From Pelethousia sp002409725 (GTDB taxonomy: Bacteria; Bacillota; Clostridia; Christensenellales; CAG-138), in assembly GCA_937915455.1 (NCBI GenBank), contig CALDNN010000028.1, positions 1-64,000 on the forward strand: a stretch of 64,000 nt of DNA. The letters are read 5' to 3'. A program made the translations under genes and the position numbers. Below are positions 34,007 through 42,168 of this stretch, piece by piece; within the stretch, counting starts at the first letter, position 1; each line of letters opens with the position of its first letter. The notes beneath the pieces were generated by a model. The model saw only the letters and a list, made by a program, of their open reading frames with translations. It searched no databases and had not been told where the DNA came from.

Positions 34007-34690
34007 ATGTCAAATATCATCAACATGCGCGGCATTATCAAGCGATTTTATATCGGCCAGCCCAATGAGCTGGAGATCCTCCATGGCATCGACCTCGATG
34101 TGGCCGAGGGGGAGTTCATCTCTATCGTGGGCGCATCGGGCAGCGGCAAGAGCACGCTGATGAATATCATCGGCGCGCTGGATCGGGCCACCAGCGGCGA
34201 CTACCTGCTGGATGGCACGGATGTGGCCGCTGCGGAGGATAGCGAGCTTTCCGCCATCCGCTGCAGCAAGGTCGGCTTCGTATTTCAGAATTTCAACCTC
34301 ATCCCCCGCACGAATGCGCTCAAAAACGTGGAGCTGCCCATGATGTACGCGGGCCTCTCCCAGCGCGCTCGTACGGCACGGGCGCAGGAATTGATGGCCC
34401 TGGTGGAGATGGACGACCGCATGTTCCACCAGCCCAACGAGCTCAGCGGTGGCCAGAAGCAGCGCGTGGCCATTGCCCGGGCCATGGCCAACGACCCGGC
34501 TATCATCCTGGCGGATGAGCCGACCGGCGCGCTGGATTCCAAAACGGGCAGGTTGGTGATGAATATCTTCCACCAGCTCAACCGGAAGCGGGGCAAAACG
34601 GTTGTGCTCATCACCCACAACCGCGAGCTGGCCAAAGAAACGGGGCGTATCGTCACCATGCGGGACGGCATGCTCTACGGGGAGGCGTAG
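34007..34690 (+). CDS. MacB/LolD-type ABC transporter ATP-binding protein
   Basis: A 227-residue ATPase. Walker A is GASGSGKST, the Q-loop is GFVFQNFNLIPRT, the signature is LSGGQKQR, Walker B is IILADEPTGALDS and the H-loop is ITHN. These match the MacB/LolD group. It starts 9 bases after the adaptor gene and ends 2 bases before the permease gene, so the three proteins are almost certainly one machine. Confidence 0.94.
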   Translation: MSNIINMRGIIKRFYIGQPNELEILHGIDLDVAEGEFISIVGASGSGKSTLMNIIGALDRATSGDYLLDGTDVAAAEDSELSAIRCSKVGFVFQNFNLIPRTNALKNVELPMMYAGLSQRARTARAQELMALVEMDDRMFHQPNELSGGQKQRVAIARAMANDPAIILADEPTGALDSKTGRLVMNIFHQLNRKRGKTVVLITHNRELAKETGRIVTMRDGMLYGEA

Positions 34691-34692
34691 CC

Positions 34693-35976
34693 ATGGGCTT
34701 GGATATAGGAGAAAACATACGTCTGGCCTGGGAAGGCCTTCGGGCGAACAAGATGCGGGCGCTTTTGACCATGCTGGGCATCATCATCGGCATCGGCTCG
34801 GTGATCGGTATCCTCACGGTGGGCGAGGGCCTTTCGGCCAATATCACCGGCGAGATGGCCGCCATGGGCGCGGGCAACGTAACCATCTATTTTAAGGAGC
34901 GGGATAACGAATTCAACGACAACTCGCCCTTTGCCCAGCAGGCCTTCGGCATAGCCGAGGATGATTATTTTACGGACGAGATGTTTACAGCCCTGATGGC
35001 GCGCTATCCCAATATCGTGACCCAAATTGGCCTGCTGGAGGTGATGGCCGGCGGCCAGGTGAAAAATGGCCGAGATTACGCCAACGTCAACGTATACGGC
35101 GTCAACGAGAACTACCTGCCCATGAACGATATCGAGCTGATCACCGGCAGGAACATCCGCGCCAAGGATAACGAGGGCACCCGCAACGTGGCCGTGATAT
35201 CCGATAAGCTGGTAAACAATATGTTCGACGGCGACCCGGAAGCGGCCCTGGGCCAGGAGGTACAGGCTACGCTGGGCAGCGATATCTATAACTTCTCGGT
35301 CATCGGCGTTTATGAATACGAGCAGAATGTTATGATGGGCATGATGTCCTCCTCCTCGGAAAAGGATATCACCACCGAGCTGTACATCCCCATCAACACA
35401 GCCAAGCGCTATAACGGCACCCGCATGGGCTATTATGAATACGCCATCGCCGGCGTGGCGGGGGATAGCCGCGTAGTCGCTACACAGATCGAGGATTTCC
35501 TCAGCCGCTATTATGTGGATAACGAGGATTATAACGCGGCGGCCATGTCTATGGAATCCGTCACCGATATGGTTTCCTCCATGATGGATACCCTGAGCAT
35601 TGCCATCTCCGTGATCGCGGGCATTTCCCTCTTGGTAGGCGGCATCGGCGTGATGAACATCATGCTGGTTTCCGTGACCGAGCGCACCCGCGAGATCGGC
35701 ACCCGCAAGGCCCTGGGCGCTACCAACACCAACATCCGCCTGCAATTCGTAGTGGAGAGCGTGATCATCTGCTTGGTAGGCGGCATCATCGGCATCCTTT
35801 TCGGTGCGCTCCTGGGCTATGCGGGCAGCTCCCTGCTCAAAGCACCCAGCGCCCCCACCCCTGGCTCCATCCTTCTCGCCTTCGGCTTTTCCATGGCGAT
35901 CGGCGTCTTCTTCGGCTACTACCCCGCCAACAAGGCCGCCACGCTGGACCCGATCGAGGCGCTGCGGTACGAGTAA
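34693..35976 (+). CDS. MacB-type ABC transporter permease
   Basis: A 427-residue protein with the MacB layout. The N-terminal LAWEGLRANKMRALLTMLGI helix (about 10-40) is followed by a large extracytoplasmic domain (about 45-275) and then three helices with FtsX signatures (GGIGVMNIMLVSVTERTREI, ATNTNIRLQFVVESV, YYPANKAATLDPIEALRYE). It should couple ATP hydrolysis to extrusion of a substrate captured outside. The substrate is not evident from neighbours. Confidence 0.93.
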   Translation: MGLDIGENIRLAWEGLRANKMRALLTMLGIIIGIGSVIGILTVGEGLSANITGEMAAMGAGNVTIYFKERDNEFNDNSPFAQQAFGIAEDDYFTDEMFTALMARYPNIVTQIGLLEVMAGGQVKNGRDYANVNVYGVNENYLPMNDIELITGRNIRAKDNEGTRNVAVISDKLVNNMFDGDPEAALGQEVQATLGSDIYNFSVIGVYEYEQNVMMGMMSSSSEKDITTELYIPINTAKRYNGTRMGYYEYAIAGVAGDSRVVATQIEDFLSRYYVDNEDYNAAAMSMESVTDMVSSMMDTLSIAISVIAGISLLVGGIGVMNIMLVSVTERTREIGTRKALGATNTNIRLQFVVESVIICLVGGIIGILFGALLGYAGSSLLKAPSAPTPGSILLAFGFSMAIGVFFGYYPANKAATLDPIEALRYE

Positions 35977-36127
35977 GGCTTTTCCGGAGAGGGCTATCGA
36001 TCGCCAAACTTATCGGCACGAGCAAAGGGCATCCTGCCGGTCAATGTCATTATGTTAGGCTGAGCAATAAAAGAGAGGAGTATCCATAGTGAACTGAACC
36101 CCGAATAACGGGCATTGAAGAAAAAGG

Positions 36128-36163
36128 CCTCCTGTCGTAGGATAAAAGAACTACGACAGGAGG
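36128..36163 (+). repeat. 13-bp perfect hairpin sequestering the transposase ribosome binding site
   Basis: CCTCCTGTCGTAG (36128-36140) pairs with CTACGACAGGAGG (36151-36163) across a 10-base loop. The right arm contains AGGAGG placed 7 bases before an ATG, so in RNA read through from outside the ribosome binding site would be hidden. Many insertion sequences use this to prevent transposase synthesis from external promoters. Confidence 0.75.
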
Positions 36164-36170
36164 TTTTAAA

Positions 36171-36270
36171 ATGGGACAGCATTAGTTGGAAAGAGATACT
36201 GCCAAAGGTGCTGGAACCGGAAGAACAAGGGTATACACACCGAATGGCAGCCGAAGAGATTATGGCTTGA
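36171..36270 (+). pseudogene. truncated IS3-type OrfA fragment
   Basis: The ATG at 36171 opens GQH then a stop. After a one-base shift the frame continues SWKEILPKVLEPEEQGYTHR then MAAEEIMA and stops at 36270. This looks like the N-terminal helix-turn-helix part of an IS3-family OrfA, frameshifted and truncated. It is non-functional as a transposase. Confidence 0.6.
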
Positions 36271-36309
36271 CCCTCAGGGTATGCAGGGGTTCAGTTCTCA
36301 ACATTATTA

Positions 36310-36564
36310 TCATCGATCTTGGCTGTATGAAATAAGATCGCCTGCTTGGCAATCCAGCACGTAGCAAACCCGAGCCAGAATATCCATATCCATACGTTCC
36401 ACATCACCATTATATAGCCTATCCGCTACTTCAAAGCGGGCGCCGATTAAAGAAGCCAGCCGATTTCGCGTAATGCCTTTCGCGTCCATTATATCCGCAA
36501 AATGATAGACGATCCGCCCATAATCCTTGATTGAAATAACAGAGTTCTGATCATCTAATTTGTT
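36310..36564 (-). pseudogene. XRE-family HTH regulator without an in-frame conventional start
   Basis: This minus-strand frame is open for 84 codons. It reads QNSVISIKDYGRIVYHFADI, then KGITRNRLASLIGARFEVAD, and later DILARVCYVLDCQAGDLISY, which is a compact Cro/CI-type helix-turn-helix protein. The frame begins at a TGA and has no ATG, GTG or TTG before an internal ATG at 36489, which would lose the first helix. A GTG pair at 36566-36571 is one base out of frame. So either a one-base deletion has inactivated it, or a short 59-residue form or rare start is used. Divergent from the SLOG gene. Confidence 0.65.
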
Positions 36565-36663
36565 TCACCACCTCTATGCCAATTCTATTTACATAGTTAC
36601 AAGTTAGCCATTCCTATTTATAGAGTTACTATGTTTATAGTACTGTAGAATTGAGGTGATGCT

Positions 36664-37251
36664 ATGCGATTTCGATCCTGTGCCTTTACAGGCCTTCGCC
36701 CAATGAGGCTCAGTTTCGGGTATGATGAGCAAGATGAGCGGTGCCTTTGGTTAAAGCTGATTCTGAAACAACAGATCATCTTATTCATTGAAAGTGGTAT
36801 ATCCGTTTTTTACACAGGCATGGAACAAGGAGCTGACCTATGGTGCTCCCAAATTGTAATAGAGAGCAAAAAACAATATCCGCATATCCGTCTCCATGCC
36901 ATTTTGCCCTACACATCACAAATAGATAGATGGCCACCCTCGCAGCGAACCAGATATTTTGAGATACTCTCGGCGTGTGATGAAACGGTAATCCTACATG
37001 GTGACTATACCCCCACCTGCATGTTTGAGCGGAACCGTTATTTAATTGACCATGCCGCCTATCTGCTGGCCGTATACGACGGAAGTGCCAGGGATGGAAC
37101 AGGCTATACCATCCGTTATGCGCGTAAACAAAAAAGGGAAATCATCTTTATCCATTCGGATACGCTGGAGGTTAGCTCTACCGTAAATTTTGCGGCATTG
37201 GAGCGGCGAAAGCAGTTTCGCATTCTCTCTGGCAAACGATTAGATAAATAA
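36664..37251 (+). CDS. SLOG-family protein (DUF1273/YpsA-like)
   Basis: A 195-residue protein. It starts FRSCAFTGLRPMRLSFGYDE, contains FYTGMEQGADLWCSQIVIE (about 50-68), and later DHAAYLLAVYDGSARDGTGY. These are the Rossmann-like nucleotide-binding segments of the YpsA/SLOG superfamily, which is linked to nucleotide-derived signals and stress or anti-phage systems in some contexts. Its target is unknown. It is more AT-rich than the chromosome around it and pairs with a divergent XRE regulator beside an IS remnant and a tRNA gene, suggesting acquisition. GAGGTGATGCT precedes the ATG. Confidence 0.82.
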   Translation: MRFRSCAFTGLRPMRLSFGYDEQDERCLWLKLILKQQIILFIESGISVFYTGMEQGADLWCSQIVIESKKQYPHIRLHAILPYTSQIDRWPPSQRTRYFEILSACDETVILHGDYTPTCMFERNRYLIDHAAYLLAVYDGSARDGTGYTIRYARKQKREIIFIHSDTLEVSSTVNFAALERRKQFRILSGKRLDK

Positions 37252-37361
37252 CATAAAACGGCAGGGTGCAGCAAAGCGTTTCTCCGTAAGGGGGTAAAGT
37301 TTATGCAGTTATAAATGCAGAAATGTTGGCTGGAAAATCCAAACCACTAGCAGAAAAGGAA

Positions 37362-37396
37362 AGCGGCTATCCGCCCGACAAGACCGGAAAGCCGCT
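37362..37396 (-). terminator. terminator of the tRNA-Thr transcript
   Basis: AGCGGCT (37362-37368) and AGCCGCT (37390-37396) form a stem. On the minus strand a TTCCTTTT run follows. Confidence 0.6.
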
Positions 37397-37411
37397 AACC
37401 TAAAGGATTTT

Positions 37412-37487
37412 TGGAGCTGGTGATCAGATTCGAACTGACTACCTCGTCATTACCAATGACGTGCTCTACCTACTGAGCTACACCAGC
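37412..37487 (-). tRNA. tRNA-Thr (anticodon GGT)
   Basis: On the minus strand the acceptor GCTGGTG pairs with CACCAGC. The D-arm GCTC/GAGC, the anticodon stem CGTCA/TGACG with loop TTGGTAA (anticodon GGT), and the T-arm with TTCGAAT are all present. CCA is encoded at 37414-37412. It decodes ACC/ACU. Confidence 0.95.
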
Positions 37488-37570
37488 GCACGTACGTGCG
37501 AGACCGTTGACTATTATAGCGAATATGGACGTGGATTGCAAGGTCTTTTTGCTTTTTGGCGGAAATGTTT

Positions 37571-38011
37571 TTATCCTTCGCCCTGGCAGGCACTGTGCCA
37601 GCGGATGGCGCCTTTGGGCACGCTGTAGGTATTTGGCGCGGAAGGGATCGCCGTAAAGCCGAAGGACGCATAGAGCGGGACATCCCGCTGAAGGGGGCTG
37701 GCCAGGATGGGGTCGCCTGCGAGGGTTTGGGCTTTATCGAGCAGGAGGCGCAGCACGAGGTCTGCAAAGGGGTCCTGCCTATGCGCCGGGGCCGTGACAA
37801 TAGCGCCGATGGCTGTGGCTTCGCCTAAGGGGAAAATGCGGCCCGCCGCGATTGGCCCCTGGTCATCCCATACGTAGACGTGGGCGGCAATCTCATCGTA
37901 GCGGTCGAAGGCCGAGGAGGGGGGCAAGCCCATCTCATCTACCAGCACCGCCTGCCGCAGTGCCAGGGCATCCTTGGCCATGAGGCCGAAATCCCATCTG
38001 CTTTGGAACAT
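37571..38011 (-). CDS. GNAT-family N-acetyltransferase
   Basis: A 146-residue protein with the GNAT order. An ALRQAVLVDEMGLP helix is followed by AAHVYVWDDQGPIAAGRIFP (strands 2-3), AIVTAPAHRQDPFADLVLRL (an acetyl-CoA loop that is degenerate: QxxGxG/A appears as R-Q-D-P-F) and LYASFGFTAIPS near the end. The closest layout is the ElaA/YjcF type. The substrate is unknown. GGGAG precedes the ATG by 6 bases. Confidence 0.82.
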   Translation of the reverse strand: MFQSRWDFGLMAKDALALRQAVLVDEMGLPPSSAFDRYDEIAAHVYVWDDQGPIAAGRIFPLGEATAIGAIVTAPAHRQDPFADLVLRLLLDKAQTLAGDPILASPLQRDVPLYASFGFTAIPSAPNTYSVPKGAIRWHSACQGEG

Positions 38012-38094
38012 ACCGTTCTCCCTGTTCGTAGTTTAGAATATAGTAACCCATTTGGGCAATAATGTAAATGGTGTGAACGATTGCGGCGGGCATC

Positions 38095-38123
38095 TTGCGA
38101 TATAGCCACCGATCGAGTACAAT
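38095..38123 (+). promoter_or_regulatory. promoter of the DUF1292 gene
   Basis: TTGCGA (38095-38100), 17-base spacer, TACAAT (38118-38123), about 30 bases before the start. Confidence 0.6.
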
Positions 38124-38152
38124 ATTACCAGAAATTGAAAGGGGATACAGGC

Positions 38153-38476
38153 ATGGAAGAAATGGAACGCGATACCGTTGTTTTTACCGATGACGACGGC
38201 AACGAGATCGAGCTGGATGTGATTGATTATTTCGAGCATGAGGGCCAGGAATATGCTGTGCTCACCGACCTGAACGCTGAAACGGAGGATGAGGACTGCG
38301 AGCAGGACGTTTATATTTTCAAGCTCGTAGTCAATGAGGAAGAGGAGACCGAAGAATTCCTCCCCGCGGATGACGAATTGATGGATACCCTTTCCGCCAT
38401 CGTCGAAGAGCGGCTCTCCGAGGCCTGCGATTGCGGCGAAGAGGGTTGCGAGGGTTGCAGCGGCTGCGGGGAGTAG
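38153..38476 (+). CDS. DUF1292 (YrzB-like) acidic protein
   Basis: A 107-residue, strongly acidic protein. The DUF1292 core (about 6-75) reads DTVVFTDDDGNEIELDVIDY, then a GQEYAVLTDL segment and VYIFKLV. The C-terminus adds an unusual Cys-rich tail, CDCGEEGCEGCSGCGE, with five Cys that could bind a metal. In many Firmicutes the gene sits with ruvX/alaR genes, but not here. The function is unknown. Confidence 0.88.
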   Translation: MEEMERDTVVFTDDDGNEIELDVIDYFEHEGQEYAVLTDLNAETEDEDCEQDVYIFKLVVNEEEETEEFLPADDELMDTLSAIVEERLSEACDCGEEGCEGCSGCGE

Positions 38477-38506
38477 CCGAAAAACGACAGGGGGTATTTT
38501 AACCGC

Positions 38507-39259
38507 ATGCGAAGCAGCAAAGAATTCCGGGCCCTGGCCCGGCAGCGCCTCACGGGGAAATGGGGCATATCCATATTGGTCTCTTTTGTGGCCGCCCTGC
38601 TGGGCGGTACCGGCGGAGGGAGGAGCTCGGCCTTTTCTTCCCGCTATACCTTTGAAGCATCCGATCTGCCGGACGCCGTTGGCGCCTGGCTGCAGAGCCT
38701 TTGGGAAAACCCGCTGATCCGCACGGCGCTGCTGGGCACCTTGGCCGTGGGCGGCATCATCAGCTTGGCCATGTTCATCATCGGCGGCGTGGTGGAGCTG
38801 GGGCAGGCCCGCTATTACATCGGCCTGATGGGCGGGGAAACGCCGGAGTTCAGCATCCTCTTCTCCCGCTTTTCCATCTTCCTCAAGGCGCTGGGCCTCA
38901 GGCTCTATATGGCGCTGTTCGTCTTCCTTTGGAGCTTGCTTCTCATCGTTCCGGGTATCATCGCGGCCTATCGTTATGCCATGGCCCCTTATCTCATGGC
39001 CCAATACCCGGAGAAGGGAATCGTGGAATGCGTAAACGACAGCAAGGCTTTGATGGCTGATAACAAAGGCCGTCTTTTCCTGCTAAACCTGAGCTTTATC
39101 GGCTGGGTACTGCTATGCATACTCACGGTGGGCTTGGGCACGCTTTGGCTCCACCCCTATACCCAGGCGGCTAGTGCGGGCTTCTATCTGGAGCGTACCG
39201 GCCAGCTGCCCAACCCCTATCAGGGCGGCGGCGGCTGGGATCCACAGCCCCAAGCATAG
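38507..39259 (+). CDS. DUF975 family membrane protein
   Basis: A 250-residue membrane protein with about five hydrophobic segments. The start RSSKEFRALARQRLTGKWG, then GVVELGQARYYIGLMGGE, and PGIIAAYRYAMAPYLMAQYP followed by VECVNDSKALM are the DUF975 landmarks. The C-terminal tail (PNPYQGGGGWDPQPQA) is cytoplasmic and flexible. The function is unknown. Confidence 0.88.
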   Translation: MRSSKEFRALARQRLTGKWGISILVSFVAALLGGTGGGRSSAFSSRYTFEASDLPDAVGAWLQSLWENPLIRTALLGTLAVGGIISLAMFIIGGVVELGQARYYIGLMGGETPEFSILFSRFSIFLKALGLRLYMALFVFLWSLLLIVPGIIAAYRYAMAPYLMAQYPEKGIVECVNDSKALMADNKGRLFLLNLSFIGWVLLCILTVGLGTLWLHPYTQAASAGFYLERTGQLPNPYQGGGGWDPQPQA

Positions 39260-39287
39260 GCGCAATAGAAAGACCGAAAGGCTGCCA

Positions 39288-41144
39288 ATGTCGCAGCCTT
39301 TTGATCCTTTAGAAGGAGAAGGAGGGAGGCAGTTGGATATCACCCTGCAAATGCGCAGCCTGGAGCTGCTTTTAAAGCTCATCAAGCACGATATGAGCGG
39401 CGTGCCGCAATATGGCTACCGCCGCCAAAAATTTGACCTTCCCGATGGAAGTTCTCTTTGCGCCCTGCCCCGCTGCACCCCGGAGGAAGCGGGCATCGCC
39501 AGCGCCGTGGTGGAGAGGCTCTTCACCAGCATCGACGAGCAATCGGATAAGCTGGGGCCGCACGGGGTGATGCTGCTACGCCATGGCAAGGTGCTTGCAG
39601 AGGGCTGGTGGGCCCCCTATAGGCCACAGATCCCCCACATGCTCTACTCCATGAGCAAGAGCGTGGTGGGCACGGCCGTGGGCATGGCCGTGGATGAAGG
39701 GCTACTCTCCGTAGACGAACTTTTGAGCGATGTTTTCAGCGATATGCCCGAGGCGCAGGGCAAGAGCATGCGCAATATGCGGGTGTGGCATTTGCTCACC
39801 ATGTCCACAGGCAGCCGCTTCAACGAATTCGGCTCCATGTTGGATGCGGATTGGGTGCGCATGTTCTTGGAATCCACGCCCAGGTTTGAGCCGGGCACGG
39901 CTTTCGAGTATGATTCCATGAATACCTATATGCTGGTTGCCGTGCTCAAACGCAAAACGGGCATGGGCCTGCTGGATTTCCTGGGTCCGCGCCTGTTCGC
40001 GCCTTTGGGCATCACCCGCTACACGTGGGAAACCTGCCCGCAAAACCTCGAAAAGGGCGGCTGGGGCCTAAGCCTTTGCCTGGAGGACGCGGCTAAGCTG
40101 GGCCAGTTGTACCTGCAAAACGGCCTTTGGGAGGGCCGCCGCCTGCTGAGCGAGGAATGGGTGCGCGAGGCTACCCGGCCGCAGATCGCCACGCCCAATG
40201 GCGAGAGCAAATTCGGCTATGGTTACCAGATATGGGTCAACCCCATGGGCTACCAGTTCAACGGGGCCTTTGGCCAGTATGTGGTGGTAATGCCCAAATA
40301 CGACGCCGTGGCAGCCATCTACAGCGGCAGTACCCAGCTCTTTGCCGAGAGCGACCTGCTGCAAATGCTGGATAAATGCTTCTGGGGCGCGGACGATACC
40401 CCTCTGCCGGATCACCCGCAGGGCCAAGCGGATCTTGCCGCCAGGCTAAGCAGCCTGCTCGTGGCCCCGTCCCTGCTTTGGGAGGGCCTCTGCACGGACG
40501 CCGCCGCCTTTGAAGAGATCGCCGCGCGGTTGGATGGCCGGGAATACCGCCTGAGCGCCAACACGGGCTCCCTCTTCCCCCAGCCGCTGCAGAACGTGCA
40601 CGGCAGCTATTCTTTGGGCACCGATCTTCTGCGCTTTGCGAGAACGCCCGGCGGCCTGGCGCTCACGGTCTACGAGAATGCCGAGCGCAATACCATTTAC
40701 ATCGATAATAACGGCGGCTTCCATGATACGTGGATTGCGATGCGGGAGGAAGTCCATCTCGTCAGCACCCGCGCGCTTTGGCAATCAACGCCGGAGGAGA
40801 TGCGGCTGATCCTGCTCACCAGCTTTTTGGAAACGCCGGATACCTGCCTGTTGTATATCTCCATCGCTGCGGATGGCAACATCGCCCTCACCTTCCACGA
40901 AAGCCCGAGCGTAGAGAGGGCCATGCGCATGCTGCTGGATTTGCTGGGCCTCACCGACAAGGCTTCCCTCAAGCGGCTGGTGCCCCTGATGAAGCATGTG
41001 CCGGGCTTTAACGAAAACACCATCAACGACCTGGTGCGCCGCAACGCCGTGCCCGAAGCACGGGGCATACAAGTACGGGCGCACGACGAGGATCTGGCCC
41101 TCGCGGCGGGCGCGCAATTGCTGCTGCTCGCGGAAGGGAAATAG
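39288..41144 (+). CDS. class C beta-lactamase-family serine hydrolase
   Basis: A protein of up to 618 residues. The N-terminal two-thirds is a beta-lactamase/esterase-fold domain with the nucleophile motif SMSKS (S-x-x-K) and EYDSMNTYML in the YxN position. The C-terminal third (about 420-618) is extra and unassigned. No signal peptide is seen, so it is probably a cytosolic esterase or amidase rather than a resistance enzyme. The start is uncertain: the ATG at 39288 has a modest AAAGG, while a purine-rich GGAGGGAGG lies just before a TTG at about 39332. Confidence 0.78.
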   Translation: MSQPFDPLEGEGGRQLDITLQMRSLELLLKLIKHDMSGVPQYGYRRQKFDLPDGSSLCALPRCTPEEAGIASAVVERLFTSIDEQSDKLGPHGVMLLRHGKVLAEGWWAPYRPQIPHMLYSMSKSVVGTAVGMAVDEGLLSVDELLSDVFSDMPEAQGKSMRNMRVWHLLTMSTGSRFNEFGSMLDADWVRMFLESTPRFEPGTAFEYDSMNTYMLVAVLKRKTGMGLLDFLGPRLFAPLGITRYTWETCPQNLEKGGWGLSLCLEDAAKLGQLYLQNGLWEGRRLLSEEWVREATRPQIATPNGESKFGYGYQIWVNPMGYQFNGAFGQYVVVMPKYDAVAAIYSGSTQLFAESDLLQMLDKCFWGADDTPLPDHPQGQADLAARLSSLLVAPSLLWEGLCTDAAAFEEIAARLDGREYRLSANTGSLFPQPLQNVHGSYSLGTDLLRFARTPGGLALTVYENAERNTIYIDNNGGFHDTWIAMREEVHLVSTRALWQSTPEEMRLILLTSFLETPDTCLLYISIAADGNIALTFHESPSVERAMRMLLDLLGLTDKASLKRLVPLMKHVPGFNENTINDLVRRNAVPEARGIQVRAHDEDLALAAGAQLLLLAEGK

Positions 41145-41197
41145 CACAATACGATGGGGGACGCATCCCCCGCGATACAAAAGGAGGAACCCATCCT

Positions 41198-42109
41198 ATG
41201 GAACCGGTATTGGTCATCATGGCGGCAGGCATGGGCAGCCGCTATGGCGGGCTCAAGCAGATCGACCCTGTGGATGAGGCGGGCAACCTCATCATCGACT
41301 TCTCTATCTTTGACGCACATCGCGCGGGGTTCAAAGAGGTCATCTTCATCATCAAAAAGGAGATCGAGGCAGATTTTCGCGCCGTGATCGGCGATCGCAT
41401 ATCTTCCCGTATGAAGGTACAATACGCCTTCCAGCGTTTGGACGCCCTGCCCGCCGGCTTTACGCTGCCCAAAGGCAGGCAAAAGCCCTGGGGCACCACC
41501 CACGCCGTGCTCTGCGCCAAGGATGAGATCGGCAACCGTCCCTTCTGCGCCATCAACGCGGATGATTATTACGGCCCCGCAGCCTACCGGGCTGTGTATG
41601 ATTACCTCACCGGCTCCCGGCCCCATGGCGAGCATGCCCTCGTCGCCTGGAACCTGGCCAATACCCTCACCGAGCACGGTTCCGTGGCCCGGGGCGTGTG
41701 CCAGGTGAAAAACGGCTACCTCACGCACATCGAAGAGCGCAAGACCATCATCCAAGAGGGGGATGGCGGCGCGTTCACCGAGGATGGCGGCAAGAGTTAC
41801 ACCTCCCTCCCCGGCGGGACCCCGGTTTCCATGAATTTCTGGGGCTTTGGGCCGGAGATGCTGCCCCTGCTGGAAACAATCTTCCAAACGAACCTCAATT
41901 CCGGCGCTGCCGCGGCCGATCCCCTCAAATATGAAGACCTGCTGCCCAACGCCGTGCAATCCGCCATCGCTTTAGGCGAAGCTAAGGTGCGCGTGCTCAC
42001 CACGCCCGATCGCTGGTTCGGCGTGACCTACCGCGAGGACAAGCCCCTGGTGGAGGCCTCCATTGCCGCCTGCAAGGCGCAGGGGCTGTATAGCGAGCGG
42101 TTGTGGTAA
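41198..42109 (+). CDS. sugar-phosphate nucleotidyltransferase
   Basis: A 303-residue NTP_transferase-family protein. MAAGMGSRYGGLKQIDPV (8-25) is the nucleotide-binding loop (GxGxR...K), and CAINADDYYG gives the metal-binding Asp. It should couple a sugar phosphate to an NTP. The particular sugar cannot be inferred; no sugar-nucleotide operon surrounds it. AAGGAGG precedes the ATG. Confidence 0.85.
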   Translation: MEPVLVIMAAGMGSRYGGLKQIDPVDEAGNLIIDFSIFDAHRAGFKEVIFIIKKEIEADFRAVIGDRISSRMKVQYAFQRLDALPAGFTLPKGRQKPWGTTHAVLCAKDEIGNRPFCAINADDYYGPAAYRAVYDYLTGSRPHGEHALVAWNLANTLTEHGSVARGVCQVKNGYLTHIEERKTIIQEGDGGAFTEDGGKSYTSLPGGTPVSMNFWGFGPEMLPLLETIFQTNLNSGAAAADPLKYEDLLPNAVQSAIALGEAKVRVLTTPDRWFGVTYREDKPLVEASIAACKAQGLYSERLW

Positions 42110-42120
42110 GGAATTTATCA

Positions 42121-42162
42121 AAGCAACGGGCCCGCAGGCTGATGCCTGCGGGCCCGTTGCTT
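42121..42162. terminator. strong bidirectional terminator
   Basis: A 19-bp perfect stem (42121-42139 with 42144-42162), loop TGAT, lies between two converging genes, with T-runs on the plus side. Confidence 0.85.
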
Positions 42163-42168
42163 TAGGAT

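Larger units (their letters stand above)
36091..36297 (+). mobile_element. ~207-bp non-autonomous IS3-type (IS150-like) element
   Basis: Perfect 12-base inverted termini, GAACTGAACCCC (36091-36102) and GGGGTTCAGTTC (36286-36297), enclose 183 bases. The end sequence resembles the TGAACTG-CCCC ends of IS150-group elements (from memory). Inside are a strong hairpin covering a ribosome binding site and the start of a transposase OrfA-like reading frame that quickly ends. I read it as a deletion derivative or MITE. No clear target duplication is visible. Confidence 0.72.

Noticed and set aside
36664..37251. That the SLOG protein is a DprA-type DNA-uptake factor.
   Set aside because: It is short, lacks the DprA Rossmann-plus-winged-helix layout and matches the YpsA/DUF1273 pattern instead.
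39288..41144. An antibiotic-resistance beta-lactamase.
   Set aside because: It lacks a signal peptide, is twice the usual length and belongs to the broad serine-hydrolase group with SxxK. Resistance cannot be inferred.
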